Part shown: positions 27,775 through 37,139 of the stretch, piece after piece
Layout: the number at the start of each line of letters is the position of its first letter
Numbering within the stretch: the stretch's first letter is position 1
From: Paenibacillus sp. BIHB 4019
GTDB taxonomy: Bacteria; Bacillota; Bacilli; Paenibacillales; Paenibacillaceae
DNA: 64,000 nt
Assembly: GCF_002741035.1 (NCBI RefSeq)
Contig: NZ_CP016808.1
Coordinates: 1,488,001-1,552,000 of the forward strand
Direction of reading: 5' to 3'
The notes under the pieces: generated by a model
Told to the model about the DNA's origin: nothing
Database searches by the model: none
The model's input: only the letters and a program-made list of their open reading frames with translations
Position numbers and translations under genes: made by a program

Positions 27775-29571
27775 TTATGAGCCGGAAGGCTTCATTTTGC
27801 GCCACAGCGTCGAGCGGTTAATGCCCAGACGCTTGGCAGCAGCAGATTGGTTCATATCCTCCTGCTCCAGTACTGTGCGAATAATATCATATTCAATCTC
27901 ATCAAGCGTCTTGCTCAGATCAAGCCCGCCTGCATCGGAAGAATGCTCGGAGCCTTCATGCCCCCCGGCACCTAAGCCGGAGCCCGCCTGCTTCAGCAGC
28001 TCCACTCGCTCCGCTTCCACATATTCGCCGTCGGAGCTTCTGACAAATTGATCAATAACGTTGCGCAGCTCGAACAAGTTGCCGCGCCACTCATGTGTGC
28101 GCAGCGCCTCCATTACTTCCGGGCGCAGGCCGACAATTTGCTTGCCATAACGCTCGTTGTACATAATGAGGAACGTGCGGATGTATTCGTCCAGATCATC
28201 CAGCCGCTCCCGCAATGGAGGCATGCTGACGATTCGCCCGGCAAACGTGTCACAGAGCTTGCCGTCAAGCGCATTGCTGCTTTTCAGCTCTAGCGGACTG
28301 CGGTCAAACGATAAAATGATTTTGCCTGGCGCTGCGGCAAGCACAGGTGCCAGCTCGCGCTGATCAGCGAGCGACAGCTGGTCAACGCCGCGAATATAAA
28401 TAATAAGCTCCTCATTGTCCGTTGACAGCAGCTTCGTTAATGCAGCGAGCGCTGCTGCATCATAACGCTTTGTGATGGACAGTTCAATCATTTCACTGCC
28501 GCTTTGCGGCATGGAGCTCCAGCGCTTAATGGCAAACAGCCGCTTGCCTGCTCCCGTCTCGCCAAACACAGCCAGCGGATAAGCGCGCTCGGAAGGCGAC
28601 TGTCCGGCAAACTCATGATCGGTCATTACGAGCGGCGGAAAGGAGTCATCCTGCTTGCTTGTGTACATCATCGTAATGCCAGAGCCCGGCTGGTCTACTG
28701 GGCGAACCTTCAAATAAAACATGCCGTCGCCAGCCGCATCATTCATTTTGCCGCCAGATACTGCGACCTGGCGCTGCCCATCCAGCTGCACGAGCACCTC
28801 CAAAGCAACGCCCTTGTCCAAATCAGCCATATAACGGCTGAATACGGGATAATCGGCGTACAGCCCGGTTTGATTTTCAGGCAAATGGAACCACGCATTA
28901 AAAGCTTCATTGGAAAATTGGATAATGCCCTTGCCATTCACAATGGCATAGCCGGTATCCATCGTGTCCAGCAGCCGCTCGAAAGCGAGCTTCTTCTGCT
29001 TGTAGCTTTCCGATACTTTATAAATTTGCTTCGCCTGAGCGAACGCTTCAAGCACCGACTCGCGCCCAGACGTAATGAGCACCCCCTGCATGCCATGCTC
29101 ATTGGCTTTGCGCACCGTAATGTTATCGCCTACTATGACTTTGACGCCCTCAGCCTTCGCAAGCTGCAGCGCCTCGTCCACCTCGCTCTCCTGCTGAACC
29201 GAGGCATAGGGTATATCAACCTCCATTAAACCGGATACCGAAATAAAGCCCTCTATAATATTAGGAAATCCGATCATCTTGATCTTCGCCTGATAGCCCT
29301 TCACAACCATCAAAATCCGCATAATATCAAAGCCGGACACCTGAATGTCAATGACGGGCAAATACGAATGCTTGCGCAGCAGTCGAGCCGTTCCGCCCCG
29401 GCTAATGATAATATCATAACCGTCCAGATGGATGCGGTTCATAAGCGGCAGCACTTCGGACAAATCGCCCTGCAGCACCTTGATTTCGAATTCCTTCAGC
29501 TCTTCCCGCAAGCTAGTTGTCAGCTCTACGAGCCCCGGGTAAGGGGCAACTACTACTATTTTTATTTTCAT
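27775..29571 (-). CDS. PrpR_N/PAS/degenerate-AAA+/Fis-HTH transcriptional regulator
   Basis: About 598 residues. A PrpR_N sensor domain (about 15-175, with HLDGYDIIISRGGTA and VIDIQVSGFD) is followed by a PAS-like region (about 205-300), an AAA+ core (about 330-500) and a C-terminal Fis-type helix-turn-helix (about 560-598, NQSAAAKRLGINRSTLWRKM). The core keeps a Walker-A-like GETGAGKR and the PPLRERLDDLDEYI arginine finger region. However, the sigma-54 contact motif GAFTGA is absent and Walker B DE is replaced (IYIRGVDQLSL). It therefore probably regulates a sigma-70-type promoter. It is the last gene of the kinase/ABC transporter run. Start at 29571 is chosen for GGTGAT spacing; 29583 is also possible. 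Confidence 0.85.
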   Translation of the reverse strand: MKIKIVVVAPYPGLVELTTSLREELKEFEIKVLQGDLSEVLPLMNRIHLDGYDIIISRGGTARLLRKHSYLPVIDIQVSGFDIMRILMVVKGYQAKIKMIGFPNIIEGFISVSGLMEVDIPYASVQQESEVDEALQLAKAEGVKVIVGDNITVRKANEHGMQGVLITSGRESVLEAFAQAKQIYKVSESYKQKKLAFERLLDTMDTGYAIVNGKGIIQFSNEAFNAWFHLPENQTGLYADYPVFSRYMADLDKGVALEVLVQLDGQRQVAVSGGKMNDAAGDGMFYLKVRPVDQPGSGITMMYTSKQDDSFPPLVMTDHEFAGQSPSERAYPLAVFGETGAGKRLFAIKRWSSMPQSGSEMIELSITKRYDAAALAALTKLLSTDNEELIIYIRGVDQLSLADQRELAPVLAAAPGKIILSFDRSPLELKSSNALDGKLCDTFAGRIVSMPPLRERLDDLDEYIRTFLIMYNERYGKQIVGLRPEVMEALRTHEWRGNLFELRNVIDQFVRSSDGEYVEAERVELLKQAGSGLGAGGHEGSEHSSDAGGLDLSKTLDEIEYDIIRTVLEQEDMNQSAAAKRLGINRSTLWRKMKPSGS

Positions 29572-29610
29572 CCTCATCATCACCGTTGCAGTTTAATACA
29601 CTCATTATAG

Positions 29611-30954
29611 CTAAACGCGATCCGAATGAACAGTATTGTGCCCGGCAGGGTGCGGCTTGCTGCCACCTGCACCTTGCAGCAGATGCAGCGTGCGGACGAA
29701 TACATCGCCCGAGCCGAAGCCGCCCGCCTTCGTTACCCCATATACTTCTTTTGCTCCTGAAAATAACCCAATCGGCACGCCCGTCTCCACTTCGCCCTGC
29801 AGGCGGAACTTCTCCATGCCGGCGAAGCGGCAAAACTGCTTCGCCGTATCGCCTCCCGTCAAGATGAGGCGATTCAATCCATACGCCTCCATGAGCGTTG
29901 CGGCCGTACGGCCAAGCGCTTCCGCAATCCGGTCGCTGACTTCCGTCTGTCCCATGCCCAGCTTGCTTCCAGCTTCCATTGCCAGCCTGATCTCATCTGG
30001 TTCGCCGGAGGAATAGAGTACAACTGGCCTCCCCTGCTCCAAGGCAAGTGCCGCCGCAGCGTATACGCGCTTTAACTCCGCGTTGCAAGCCGCATCAGGT
30101 GCAACCATTACATGCGCCTCCAGCCGGATGCCGGCAACCTGCGGCTCAGCGAGCAGCAAGGCGAGCTGCTGGCGCGTCTTAAAGTTGACGCTCCCGATAA
30201 CAGCAAGCACCGGCACAGCGCTCGTCGCCAGCTTGAGCACATTTTCACGAACGGCTCCGCCAGCTGCGGTCAGGCAACCCGCTAATCCAGCCGAACCTGC
30301 CCATATGATGCAATATTCAAGCTTCTCAAACAGTGATACGATCCCCCGCAGCTCCTGCTCGCTTTGCGCATCAAATACGAGATAATGGCATCCGTCAGCT
30401 GCCAGCTCAGCAAGCCTTTGCTTCAAATGCGCTTGACCAAGCGCCATATCAGCGCTCTTGATTAAGGCTACTCTACGCCCGGATTGTCTGCGAATAAGCT
30501 CAGGAATGCCGGAGATGGTAATCGGCGTCTTCGGATCAAGCGCAAATTCCGTCTCATGCAGCAATTGCCCATTTAAATATAAGGAACCGTCCCTCACCGT
30601 ACGGTTGTATTCCGGATAGGCAGGCGTACAGACGATAAAATCCGGCTGAAGCACGTCCTGCAGCGCATCGAATTCTGCACCAAAGTTGCCCCTGAGCGTC
30701 GAGTCCACCTTTTTGAAAATCACATCAAAGGGCTTCGACTTCACATATTCAGCCGCCGTCCGCACGCGATCATACGCCTCTTGAGCAGCAAGCGAGCGGC
30801 TGTCCGTATCTATAATCACAACGTCATCATCGAAGGCTGCGGCTGTATTTTCATCAAAATTAAGCAGAACCGAAGCTTTGAGGCCGCTTCTTGCGAACTG
30901 AACGCCAGAGTCGTTAGCGCCTGTAAAATCATCTGCGATTATTGCAATTTTCAA
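29611..30954 (-). CDS. Four-carbon acid sugar kinase family protein (DUF1537)
   Basis: 447 residues, start TTG at 30954 with GGGGTGA before it. N-terminal ATP-type domain IAIIADDFTGANDSGVQF; conserved DTDSR, KKVDSTLRGN, TPAYPEYNRTVRDG and LYLNGQLLHET in the sugar-acid domain; C-terminal nucleotide-binding domain with TGGDTAKQFC, GVPIGLFSG and TKAGGFGSGDV. Family members (OtnK, DtnK, DenK) phosphorylate 3-oxo-tetronate or erythronate/threonate. The exact substrate here is unknown. It follows the permease genes by 21 bases and precedes the regulator, forming one apparent operon. Confidence 0.92.
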   Translation of the reverse strand: MKIAIIADDFTGANDSGVQFARSGLKASVLLNFDENTAAAFDDDVVIIDTDSRSLAAQEAYDRVRTAAEYVKSKPFDVIFKKVDSTLRGNFGAEFDALQDVLQPDFIVCTPAYPEYNRTVRDGSLYLNGQLLHETEFALDPKTPITISGIPELIRRQSGRRVALIKSADMALGQAHLKQRLAELAADGCHYLVFDAQSEQELRGIVSLFEKLEYCIIWAGSAGLAGCLTAAGGAVRENVLKLATSAVPVLAVIGSVNFKTRQQLALLLAEPQVAGIRLEAHVMVAPDAACNAELKRVYAAAALALEQGRPVVLYSSGEPDEIRLAMEAGSKLGMGQTEVSDRIAEALGRTAATLMEAYGLNRLILTGGDTAKQFCRFAGMEKFRLQGEVETGVPIGLFSGAKEVYGVTKAGGFGSGDVFVRTLHLLQGAGGSKPHPAGHNTVHSDRV

Positions 30955-30975
30955 GTCATCACCCCGCGTCCAAGA

Positions 30976-31848
30976 TCAGCCTTTGACCGAGCCAAGCAGC
31001 ATCCCTTTCGTGAAAAACCTTTGCGTAAACGGATAAATAAGCAAAATCGGCACAACCGCGAGAAATATCGAGGCCGCTTGCAGGTTTTGCGGCAGCAGCT
31101 GTACGCCGTTTACCGTAATATTTTCAAGCGAAGTACCGCCCTTGCTGGAATTAATAATCATATTGTAGAGAATGACCGTAATCGGCTGCATGCTGCGGTC
31201 CTGCAAATAAATCATCGGAATGAGGAACTGGTTCCAAATGTAGACCGCATTAAATACGCTGATCGTTGCAATAATCGGCTTGCTGAGCGGGAAAAACACC
31301 CGCCACATGATTTGCCAATCGTTCGCGCCATCGATAACAGCCGCCTCCTCCAGCTCATAGGGCAGCTCGTCGAGGAAGGATTTTGTAATGATGAGAAGAA
31401 AGGTGTTGACCGCCATCGGCAAAATCATGACCAGCCAGGAATTGACCAGCCCCAGCCCGTTATAGACGATATAGTTCGGAATGATTCCCGCCTCGAACAC
31501 CCAAGTGAATAGAAACAGGAGCATGATCGTGTAGCGCCCAACCAGCCTTTTGCGTGACAGCGGGTAGGCCGTCATGAATGTCACCAGCACCGCCACAAAG
31601 CCGCCAACGACCGTATAAAAGAAAGAATTCAGCAGCCCTGCCGTTACCCCAAGCCGTTCATTGCCGAGTATATATTTGTAAGCTTCGAGATTGATGCCCT
31701 TCGGCAGCAAATATACCGAGCCTGCCACGACCGCTTTGCCGTCGCTTAAGGATGTGGCCATTATGAGCACGAACGGGTAGACGCACAGCAAGGCGACAAG
31801 GACAAGCAAAGTGTTGTTGATCAGATCAAACCAGCTAAACTTCTTCAT
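30976..31848 (-). CDS. Carbohydrate ABC transporter permease, LplC/MalG type
   Basis: 290 residues with six membrane helices. The inner-membrane component signature is at about 195-215 (EAAVIDGANDWQIMWRVFFPLSKPI). The N-terminal FDLINNTLLVLVALLCVYPFVLIMATSLS and the C-terminal RFFTKGMLLGSVKG are those of Paenibacillus LplC-like permeases. It pairs with the permease encoded 11 bases upstream. The ATPase is not encoded nearby; such systems usually share a MsmX-type ATPase. GGAGGCGG precedes the ATG. Confidence 0.92.
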   Translation of the reverse strand: MKKFSWFDLINNTLLVLVALLCVYPFVLIMATSLSDGKAVVAGSVYLLPKGINLEAYKYILGNERLGVTAGLLNSFFYTVVGGFVAVLVTFMTAYPLSRKRLVGRYTIMLLFLFTWVFEAGIIPNYIVYNGLGLVNSWLVMILPMAVNTFLLIITKSFLDELPYELEEAAVIDGANDWQIMWRVFFPLSKPIIATISVFNAVYIWNQFLIPMIYLQDRSMQPITVILYNMIINSSKGGTSLENITVNGVQLLPQNLQAASIFLAVVPILLIYPFTQRFFTKGMLLGSVKG

Positions 31849-31859
31849 CTTGCCGCCTC

Positions 31860-32807
31860 CTAGAACAACCGGGACTCGGAATATTTTTTGGATACTTTAT
31901 TCGCCATCATCACGAGCACGAAAGCAATGACAGACTGCATCAGGCCAACAGCCGCGCCAAAGCTGTAATTCGGGAAGCCGTCGCTTGCGAACGCTTGGCG
32001 ATACACGTAGCTTTGAATGACATCCGCCGTATCGTAAATGCTCGGGTTGTACATAAGCAAAATTTTATCCAGATCGACGGTCAATATTTGGCCGATAGCC
32101 AAAATGAACATGACGACGATCGTGCTGGAAATCGAAGGCAGGGTCACATGAATAATTTTCTTAAATCGGTTCGCGCCATCAATGTCCGCCGCTTCATACA
32201 GATGCGGGTCGATGCTCGTCATCGCCGCCATATAAATAATGGCGCTGTAGCCAAATAGCTGCCAAACATTAAGCATGACATACAGCGGGCGGAACCAGCC
32301 GGGATCAGCCATAAAGAATACGCTTTCAAAACCTGCGAAATTGAGCATTTGGTTCACTAGTCCGCCTTGGGGCGACAGCACTTTATACAAAATTGAAACG
32401 ATAACCGCTGAGGAAATAAAATAGGGAAAGAAGCTGAGCGTTTGCACGAAACGCTTCACCGCCGACAGCCGCACCTCGTTAACGAATAAGGCGAAAATGA
32501 TCGGGATCGGAAACACAAACAGCAGATTGAAAAAAGCGAGCAGCAATGTATTTCTGACCAGCTTCCAGAAATAAGGGTCGCTCATGAACTTGCTGAAATG
32601 CTCGAGGCCGATCCATTTGCTGCCCATTATGCCTTTAAATATGCTGTAATCCTGAAACGCAATGACCAGCCCGAACAGCGGCAGCAGCTTGAATAAAATT
32701 AAATGAATCAGGCCCGGCAGCAAAATCAAATATAAAATTTTGGCGTCCCACATCCGCTTAAGCAGTCCGCTATTTTTGGATGTTGCCCGTTTTGCGATTG
32801 AGCTCAT
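31860..32807 (-). CDS. Carbohydrate ABC transporter permease, LplB/MalF type
   Basis: 315 residues, six membrane helices with YLILLPGLIHLILFKLLPLFGLVIAFQDY at the start (in parts) and the permease signature YEAADIDGANRFKKIIHVTLP at about 215-235. Its closest pattern is the B. subtilis LplB/YtcP family. It forms a heterodimeric channel with the next permease. AGAGGTGG precedes the ATG. Confidence 0.92.
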   Translation of the reverse strand: MSSIAKRATSKNSGLLKRMWDAKILYLILLPGLIHLILFKLLPLFGLVIAFQDYSIFKGIMGSKWIGLEHFSKFMSDPYFWKLVRNTLLLAFFNLLFVFPIPIIFALFVNEVRLSAVKRFVQTLSFFPYFISSAVIVSILYKVLSPQGGLVNQMLNFAGFESVFFMADPGWFRPLYVMLNVWQLFGYSAIIYMAAMTSIDPHLYEAADIDGANRFKKIIHVTLPSISSTIVVMFILAIGQILTVDLDKILLMYNPSIYDTADVIQSYVYRQAFASDGFPNYSFGAAVGLMQSVIAFVLVMMANKVSKKYSESRLF

Positions 32808-32885
32808 CTCAGCCCACCTCTGGATTCAAATTGAAGGGCAGCCCCTCTCTTCCCAAACGCCGGAGCGAAAGGAGCCGCCTAAAGC

Positions 32886-34466
32886 TTATTTAGACATAGC
32901 GTCGTAGGCGGCCTGGTCGATATCGGTCAGCTTGTTGTAGCCCGCCTGCTCCATTTCGCCAAGGAAAGCATCCCACTCGGTCAGGCTGCGCTGGCCGCTG
33001 ATGAATTTCACAAGCGCCGCATTCAGCGCCTGCTTCACATTCGCGAGAAGCGTCGTTCTTTCTTTCAATTGATCCGTCGAATATTTCAGCGAGCTGAATT
33101 CCTTGGATGTGTATTTGTCGAAAAACGTTGTTGCAAAGGACTTCGTCAAATCATCCATCCACTGGTAATACGCTTCATTGTTGACAGGTACCGGGAACGT
33201 CAGGCGATCCTGAAGGAAGTTCCATACCGGCGTGCCAATCGGCTTGTTGCCCTGCTCCTCGAATTTGACGGTAAATGCCTTCTTGCCGCCTTCCTCCTTG
33301 TAGGACTTGCCTTCTACCCCGTAGTCCATCAGCGTTCTGCCTTCATCCGAGAACATGTAGTCCATAAATTTGATAATGCCTTCCGCTTTGTCCTCCGCCT
33401 TCTCATTAATGACGAAAACCCGGTCCATTCTGTATTTCTCTTCTGTTGGAGGCAGCATCGTCTGATTGCCACTCGCATCCTTGAACGGTTCCATTACTTT
33501 AATGCTGTATTTCGGATCATTTTCCGGTCCGCCGTTGTTCATGAACCACGATGGGCGAGTGAAGAAGTCGCTGCTGATTGCGCCTTGGCCCGTCAGCATT
33601 TTTGTCTGCCATGATTCCTCGGTTGCGGTACCAGCTACCCATTCTGGATCAATGAGCTTATCTTGGTACAATTGCGCATACCACTCGATGAGCGATTTAA
33701 AGCCCGGCGAATAAATATCCGATCCTTTGCCATTCTCATAAATGCCATGCACTTTGCCATCGACGATTTTGTCATTAGCCGCAAAAGCTTCCTGGAACTT
33801 CAAGTAGCCGTCCCGCCCTGTAAACGGGTAGAAATTAGCTGTATCCTTGTACGTTTCCTTTAGCTTTTTCAGTACATCTGTAAACTCCTGAACCGTCGTC
33901 GGGTTCGCCGTAATGCCTGCCTTCTCAAACATATCGGCCCGGTAAAAGGTTACATTCGATATTGTCGGATATTCCTGCGCCAAGCCAAAAATTTCGCCAT
34001 CCTTCGTCGTCATCAGCTTGGCGTAATCCGGATTCGCATCCAGATAAGCTTTAATGTTTGGCGCGAATTTATCAATATAGGGCTTTAGATCAATGAACAG
34101 CCCTTGGCCGCCGTATACCTCAGATTGTGCCAGCGAGACGATGCCGGAATCCGGGAACTGGCCGGAGCCGATTTTGAGCTCCAAATTTTTCTTGTAAGCA
34201 TCATCATCTTCACCGCCGTTCACCAGTTCAACCTTCGTATTCGTCTTCTCCTCAAGCACAGGGTACCAATTCAAATCCTGAAGCCAATTCGTATATTTTC
34301 CCGCCATCATATAGGAAAAGGTTGTCGTTCCTCCGGCCGATCCTTCATCTGTACCCGTTGAAGCTGAAGGAGCCGCCTTATTTCCTCCATTGGAGCAAGC
34401 GGTCATTGCAAGAAGCAGCACCATCGACATCGTCGTAACGGATTTCCAATTCCATTTGTTGTTCAT
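32886..34466 (-). CDS. Extracellular solute-binding lipoprotein, LplA-like
   Basis: About 526 residues from the ATG at 34466 (GGGGGAG nine bases upstream), in preference to the TTG at 34484. Signal peptide and lipobox near residue 25 (LLLAMTACSNGG, the Cys becoming the lipid anchor). The mature protein has the cluster-D solute-binding pattern with TWLQDLNWYPVLEEKTN-like start, the GMFIDLKPYI-like segment (here GLFIDLKPYIDKF) and a C-terminal FISGQRSLTEWDAFL. It delivers an unidentified sugar to the downstream permeases. Given the kinase and isomerase of the locus, a C4 sugar acid or a glycoside that yields one is a reasonable guess. Confidence 0.9.
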   Translation of the reverse strand: MNNKWNWKSVTTMSMVLLLAMTACSNGGNKAAPSASTGTDEGSAGGTTTFSYMMAGKYTNWLQDLNWYPVLEEKTNTKVELVNGGEDDDAYKKNLELKIGSGQFPDSGIVSLAQSEVYGGQGLFIDLKPYIDKFAPNIKAYLDANPDYAKLMTTKDGEIFGLAQEYPTISNVTFYRADMFEKAGITANPTTVQEFTDVLKKLKETYKDTANFYPFTGRDGYLKFQEAFAANDKIVDGKVHGIYENGKGSDIYSPGFKSLIEWYAQLYQDKLIDPEWVAGTATEESWQTKMLTGQGAISSDFFTRPSWFMNNGGPENDPKYSIKVMEPFKDASGNQTMLPPTEEKYRMDRVFVINEKAEDKAEGIIKFMDYMFSDEGRTLMDYGVEGKSYKEEGGKKAFTVKFEEQGNKPIGTPVWNFLQDRLTFPVPVNNEAYYQWMDDLTKSFATTFFDKYTSKEFSSLKYSTDQLKERTTLLANVKQALNAALVKFISGQRSLTEWDAFLGEMEQAGYNKLTDIDQAAYDAMSK

Positions 34467-34591
34467 TTGAGCATTCTCCCCCAATTGTCATTTGGCTTGC
34501 ATAAGTAAGCACTAACAATTCGAACATCTCCACTCCATTAATTGTTGCTTATTACAACACATTTCAGTAAATCAATTGACCTCCTGCGAAA

Positions 34592-34605
34592 TGTAATCGC
34601 TTTCT
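34592..34605. promoter_or_regulatory. cre-like catabolite-responsive element
   Basis: TGTAATCGCTTTCT fits the CcpA consensus TGWNANCGNTNWCA at 13 of 14 positions (last base differs). It lies 126 bases upstream of the solute-binding lipoprotein start, as expected for CcpA repression of a sugar uptake operon. Confidence 0.5.
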
Positions 34606-35060
34606 TGTATCTAAATTATCGCAAAATAGAGCAAATTGCAACCATTTTTTCTAGGAACAAGCTTCTGGTGAAGTTTACCTTTTGGCATTTGCAACAAATA
34701 GTTGCGATTTCCTTACCTTTAGTTGAAGCTTCATCCCTTCAGGCGCCTCAATTTCTAATAAAATCAGAGCACTGACTTTAAAAAATAAAGGCTATAGTAT
34801 GAAATTAAAGCTCTTACTTATCAAGTCCGCATAGATTCCCCATTTTTTAGTTTCATTTAGCAACACTATTGCCTTAGAGGACTTCAATAAATCGGATCAG
34901 AACCCTTCGCTTTTCCAAGTGGGCATATCAAAACGGGCGATCATTATTGCGGGGAACTGAACGCATATTACATATGTCAGCTTCTTCGAGGACTGGATAC
35001 GGGGCGCCGGCAAAAATAAATGGCCATGGGACAGCTTCCCGATGGAATAGCAATAATAGG

Positions 35061-35088
35061 AAAAAGCCCACTCCTCGAAGCGGGCTTC
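35061..35088 (-). terminator. Intrinsic terminator of the LysR gene
   Basis: Minus strand AAGCCCGCT/AGTGGGCTT stem with a 6-base loop and five T. Confidence 0.75.
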
Positions 35089-35134
35089 TTCACGTGCGAA
35101 CGCATAGCTGTACGGTCACAGAATTATAGAGCTT

Positions 35135-35995
35135 TCATATACCCCTTTCTCCAATCATCGTGAGCAGGCTTAATAAGGCGCTTGAGCCCTTCATATCGGA
35201 GCGAAAAATAAATTCGACAGGCAGGTCCCTATACGCTTCCGGCAGTTGATGAAAGGAGACTAAACCTTCCTTTGCCGCCTTGGCGATTGCGGATTTCGGC
35301 AGCAGGGAGACGCCAAAGCCCGCCGACACCCCCTTGACGATTAAATCCAATGTGCCGAACTCGCGAATTTCATAGGAAGTCCGCCCGCTTTCGTGTAAAA
35401 AATGCTCTGCCCTCGTCCGATGCGTACAGCCCACGTCAAAAAACAGCATTGGCTTAGCCAGCAGCTCGGCCCTATTGTCCTTGCCTGCTTCCGATACGAG
35501 TACCAGCTCCTCAGAAAAGGCCTGTACACAGCCGATATTCCGTTCCTCAATCGGACCATACACAAAGGCGCCATCAAGCTCGCCTCTAACAACCTTTTGC
35601 ACGAGCGAATGGGTTCCGCCTGTAGATAGAGATAGCTGGACAGCAGGAAACTCAGACTGATAGCGGCTAAATAGCGGAAGCAAATGCGTCAATGCAGCCG
35701 TCTCAATGGAGCCGATTCGCAGCGGCCCGACGGGCTGCTCGCTATATTTGGTTGTACGAGCCGCTTCATCCAGCAAGGCCAATATACGGTCAGCGTATTG
35801 CAGCAGATTTTCGCCCGCCTCCGTTAAAGCCATCCCTCGATTGGAGCGAACGAATAGCGGGAGCCCCAGCTCCGACTCCAAATATTGAATTCGGGTCGTC
35901 ACGTTGGACTGCACATAGTTCAGCGCCTCAGCCGCCTTCGTCGCACTGCCCTCGCGGGCAACCGCACGGAATATTCGCAAATCCCCGCTTTCCAT
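35135..35995 (-). CDS. LysR-family transcriptional regulator
   Basis: About 286 residues from the ATG at 35995 (AAGAGTGGA upstream), preferred to the GTG at 36013 that has no ribosome binding site. The N-terminal winged helix-turn-helix (about 1-60) has LRIFRAVAREGSATKAAEALNYVQSNVTTRIQYLE split over the motif, and the effector domain (about 85-285) begins GPLRIGSIETAALTHLLPLF. It is close in pattern to B. subtilis CzcR/YofA-type regulators. It is divergent from a quinone-oxidoreductase gene, and LysR regulators usually control the divergent gene. Confidence 0.9.
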   Translation of the reverse strand: MESGDLRIFRAVAREGSATKAAEALNYVQSNVTTRIQYLESELGLPLFVRSNRGMALTEAGENLLQYADRILALLDEAARTTKYSEQPVGPLRIGSIETAALTHLLPLFSRYQSEFPAVQLSLSTGGTHSLVQKVVRGELDGAFVYGPIEERNIGCVQAFSEELVLVSEAGKDNRAELLAKPMLFFDVGCTHRTRAEHFLHESGRTSYEIREFGTLDLIVKGVSAGFGVSLLPKSAIAKAAKEGLVSFHQLPEAYRDLPVEFIFRSDMKGSSALLSLLTMIGERGI

Positions 35996-36026
35996 CTCGT
36001 CCACTCTTTTCACTATGATTATTTGT

Positions 36027-36039
36027 GATAGCGACTATC
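36027..36039. promoter_or_regulatory. Candidate LysR operator in the divergent region
   Basis: A 5-base perfect dyad GATAG-CGA-CTATC, flanked by T and A-rich bases. It lies 32 bases from the LysR start and 90 from the oxidoreductase start, and has the ATA-N7-TAT core typical of LysR boxes. Confidence 0.45.
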
Positions 36040-36128
36040 TAATTCAATCATTTTACTTGATGATTTTCGCTGTGTACAATTCGTTTAGCTAAGAGCTACA
36101 TCAACGATTATTGGCAGGAGGAATTAGA

Positions 36129-37139
36129 ATGAAGGCAATTTCACATAGAGGAGCAAGCGGGATCGAAGGACTCAAATACGAGGAAAGTGCCGATCTCAAG
36201 CCGGGGACTGGCGAGGTAAAAATACGGCTGATGGCGGCCGGAATCAACCATCGGGATTTATTTCTAATGGCGGGGCGAACGGCATCAGACGATCCGTTCA
36301 TTCTCGGCTCGGACGGCACAGGAATCGTGGAGGCAGTCGGCAGTCTGGTCAGCAGTGCCACCATTGGCGATGAAGTGATTATTCATCCTTGCATAGGCTG
36401 GGAAAAAACAGATGAAGTTCCTCCAGTGCCCGCTATATTAGGCTGCCCCTCAAACGGCACATTGGCCCAGTATGTTATTGTTCCAGCGGCAAATGTGTTT
36501 TCCAAGCCAGCCTATTTAAGCTGGGAGGAAGCCGGGGTGCTGCCCTTGTCCGCCTTGACCGCCTATCGGGCGCTGTTCACGAAAGGGCAATTGCGGCGGG
36601 GAGAGCATGTTTTGATCCCCGGTATTGGCGGCGGGGTCGCTACCTTCGCCATGCTAATGGCGCTAGCAGCAGGGGCAACGGTAAGTGTAACCTCCCGCAG
36701 CAAAGCCAAGCAGCAAGCGGCTGTCGAACAAGGAGCTAGCTTCGCTTTGGACAGCCATAGCGACTGGAGCAGCGGCTTGGGGCGGCAAGCCGTCGATCTG
36801 ATTCTGGATAGCATTGGGCCGGCAACCTTCGGGCAATATTTCGAGGTTATTAAGCCGAACGGACGCATCGTCACCTTCGGCGCAAGCTCCGGGGATGAAA
36901 TCACGATTCCGATCCGGGCGCTATTTTTCCCCCAGGTCAGCATAATCGGCACTTCCATGGGCAGCCGCGAGGAATTTGCCTCCATGCTTGCGTTCGTGGA
37001 ACAGCATCAGCTCCATCCTGTCATAGACCGCGTTTATCCTCTTGCGCAGGCCAAAGAGGCCTTTGAGAGCATGGAGCGCGGGGAGCAATATGGAAACATA
37101 GGCATTAGCATGTCAGAGTGTCCGTTCGATCCTGCTTGA
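36129..37139 (+). CDS. Zinc-type alcohol dehydrogenase / quinone oxidoreductase family protein
   Basis: 336 residues from the ATG at 36129, which AGGAGG precedes. Medium-chain dehydrogenase fold: N-terminal GroES-like domain with [32 protein letters not shown] and GDEVIIHP; Rossmann domain with [24 protein letters not shown] split at the GGGV nucleotide loop. The structural-zinc cysteine cluster is not visible, so it groups with zinc-free or YogA-like oxidoreductases. NADPH-dependent reduction of quinones or enones is the likely chemistry. It is divergent from the LysR gene. Its last 35 bases overlap the 3' end of the convergent TetR gene. Confidence 0.88.
   Translation: MKAISHRGASGIEGLKYEESADLKPGTGEVKIRLMAAGINHRDLFLMAGRTASDDPFILGSDGTGIVEAVGSLVSSATIGDEVIIHPCIGWEKTDEVPPVPAILGCPSNGTLAQYVIVPAANVFSKPAYLSWEEAGVLPLSALTAYRALFTKGQLRRGEHVLIPGIGGGVATFAMLMALAAGATVSVTSRSKAKQQAAVEQGASFALDSHSDWSSGLGRQAVDLILDSIGPATFGQYFEVIKPNGRIVTFGASSGDEITIPIRALFFPQVSIIGTSMGSREEFASMLAFVEQHQLHPVIDRVYPLAQAKEAFESMERGEQYGNIGISMSECPFDPA

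Larger units (their letters stand above)
34485..35134. other. 650-base intergenic region, promoter side of the importer operon
   Basis: AT-rich and without an ORF that has a ribosome binding site. It holds the cre-like site at 34592-34605, TTGCAAC/GTTGC inverted arms near 34686-34705 and the LysR-gene terminator at 35061-35088. A possible 60-codon plus-strand ORF at 34947-35129 has low-quality composition and no start signal. Confidence 0.5.

Noticed and set aside
28504..29229. 241-codon plus-strand ORF opposite the PrpR_N regulator
   Set aside because: Shadow of a gene with clear domains; the composition is atypical.
30781..31512. 243-codon plus-strand ORF across the kinase and permease genes
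   Set aside because: It covers two well-supported genes on the other strand, has charged low-complexity composition and no start signal.
34542..34775. 77-codon plus-strand ORF in the AT-rich region
   Set aside because: No ribosome binding site; composition is that of intergenic AT-rich DNA.
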